A DNA stretch of 64,000 nt from GYS-P2D sp964414425 (GTDB taxonomy: Bacteria; Bacteroidota; Bacteroidia; Chitinophagales; Saprospiraceae), in the NCBI GenBank assembly GCA_964414425.1, contig CAYPWL010000006.1, positions 1 to 64,000 on the forward strand, in the 5' to 3' direction. The position numbers were made by a program, and so were the translations under genes. A model generated the notes under the pieces. It ran no database searches and was not told where the DNA came from. It was given only the letters and a program-made list of their open reading frames with translations. Each line of letters begins with the position of its first letter. Position 1 is the stretch's first letter. Positions 63,282-64,000 of this stretch are shown here, in pieces.

Positions 63282-63980
63282 TTACTCGACCAATATTGTT
63301 AGGCGTACGGCCTCCGTTCCATAAATAACCTTCATATCAGGCGCCTCAGTAAAAAAGTAGTGTACCCATATATACACATGATTAAATAATGCAGCCAGGA
63401 TAGCCGCCTTAGACAATAGCAACAGCCCTGGAACCCAAAGGATCAGAAATCCAAAGGTGTACATGGCGTTAGATGAATACTTAAACATACCCTTCCTGAC
63501 GAATGGCACTTCCTTTAATCGATCTGGATCAAAGTGGTCTATGCCGAAGGCTCTATCCATTCCAAAATATTTCTTCACGGAGTAAAAAAGATATACAGAC
63601 GGGATAAAAAGAATACCAGCTAAGAGGTAAGCAAGGACGGTGTTTAGGTTTAGTGAATTGGAATTTGAAATGGCTAAGATGATAATGGTCAATAACCTCA
63701 AGACAAATAGAATCGCAAATCCGGCTTTGTACAGTTTAAATCCATCAGTGCCCAATGCGGCCGAAATTCTGTTGTAGAACAACTCCAAGCGCCAACATAC
63801 CAAGACATAGATCTGGTGAAGAATAGGAGTAAGTATTGCAATCACCAACCAAATAGCTGTACTAACACCGCCTAACTCTCCTCTCAGAAAGTCCGAATCC
63901 CAAGTAACGCAAAGGCCAATTCCCCCTAATAGAATCATTAGTGAGAGCAAATGCCAATGTTGTTGCTGAAGTACTTTCAT
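63282..63980 (-). CDS. PEMT/ICMT-like membrane methyltransferase
   Basis: 232 residues with about six helices. The C-terminal half (GIDHFDPDRLKEVPFVRKGMFKYSSNAMYTFGFLILWVPGLLLLSKAAILAALFNHVYIWVHYFFTEAPDMKVIYG) fits the phospholipid/isoprenylcysteine methyltransferase fold, with SNAMYTFGFL at the cofactor site and the TE-x-PDM-x-x-IYG ending. A role in phosphatidylethanolamine methylation is inferred. The start at 63980 is 20 bases from the right edge of the window. Confidence 0.72.
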   Translation of the reverse strand: MKVLQQQHWHLLSLMILLGGIGLCVTWDSDFLRGELGGVSTAIWLVIAILTPILHQIYVLVCWRLELFYNRISAALGTDGFKLYKAGFAILFVLRLLTIIILAISNSNSLNLNTVLAYLLAGILFIPSVYLFYSVKKYFGMDRAFGIDHFDPDRLKEVPFVRKGMFKYSSNAMYTFGFLILWVPGLLLLSKAAILAALFNHVYIWVHYFFTEAPDMKVIYGTEAVRLTILVE

Positions 63981-64000
63981 CGTATTATTTAGTGTTGCCG

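Overview
The window reads as chromosome from a free-living, probably marine or aquatic Bacteroidota. The evidence is a PorP/SprF-type outer-membrane protein of the type IX secretion/gliding system, a DUF5686 outer-membrane protein with a CarboxypepD_reg-like plug, several lipoproteins and Bacteroidota-style signal peptides, a GH20 hexosaminidase, a sulfatase and many secreted peptidases, and start codons with little or no Shine-Dalgarno sequence. A placement near Saprospiria is only a guess. No rRNA, tRNA, prophage or CRISPR array was seen.

Layout. 0-7 kb: a secreted-protein gene running off the left edge with an apparent frameshift, a DM13 lipoprotein, a hipBA-type module with palindromic operators, an AhpD-like protein, an NlpC/P60 peptidase, PorP/SprF and small lipoproteins. 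7-14 kb: two glycosyltransferases facing a fatty acid desaturase/hydrolase pair, then ettA. 14-21.4 kb: a yefM-yoeB toxin-antitoxin pair with TGTACA operator boxes, trpD, an amidohydrolase, a DEAD-box helicase and a second lipoprotein gene whose signal peptide is out of frame. 21.5-30 kb: a RidA-like lipoprotein with a GH20 enzyme, an M9-type metallopeptidase, and a HAD hydrolase with cimA.

29.9-35 kb is the most unusual stretch. A REP-associated (Y1/HUH) transposase broken by one in-frame amber codon is bracketed by 20-bp palindromes of two related classes, arranged in pairs like REPINs. Further copies continue to 35 kb and one fossil lies near 51.5 kb. One copy sits exactly where two convergent genes, a styrene-oxide-isomerase-like membrane protein and a DUF1348 protein, both seem to lose their 3' ends.

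36-47 kb: DPP-IV peptidase, sulfatase, EEP-family nuclease/phosphatase, a Dabb lipoprotein beside a large DM13/repeat/dockerin-like protein, DUF5686 and a porin. 47-57.6 kb, nearly all on the minus strand: an SF2 helicase, then a likely peptide-scavenging run (S10 carboxypeptidase, NAD(P)-binding oxidoreductase, tricorn protease, a 47-residue membrane protein, Na+/solute symporter). 57.8-64 kb: SelO, membrane proteins, a membrane-bound LytTR regulator, Dps, a DUF2891 lipoprotein and a PEMT-like membrane protein.

Starts were moved to internal ATGs wherever that exposes a signal peptide or conserved N-terminus. All family calls come from reading motifs, not from database searches.
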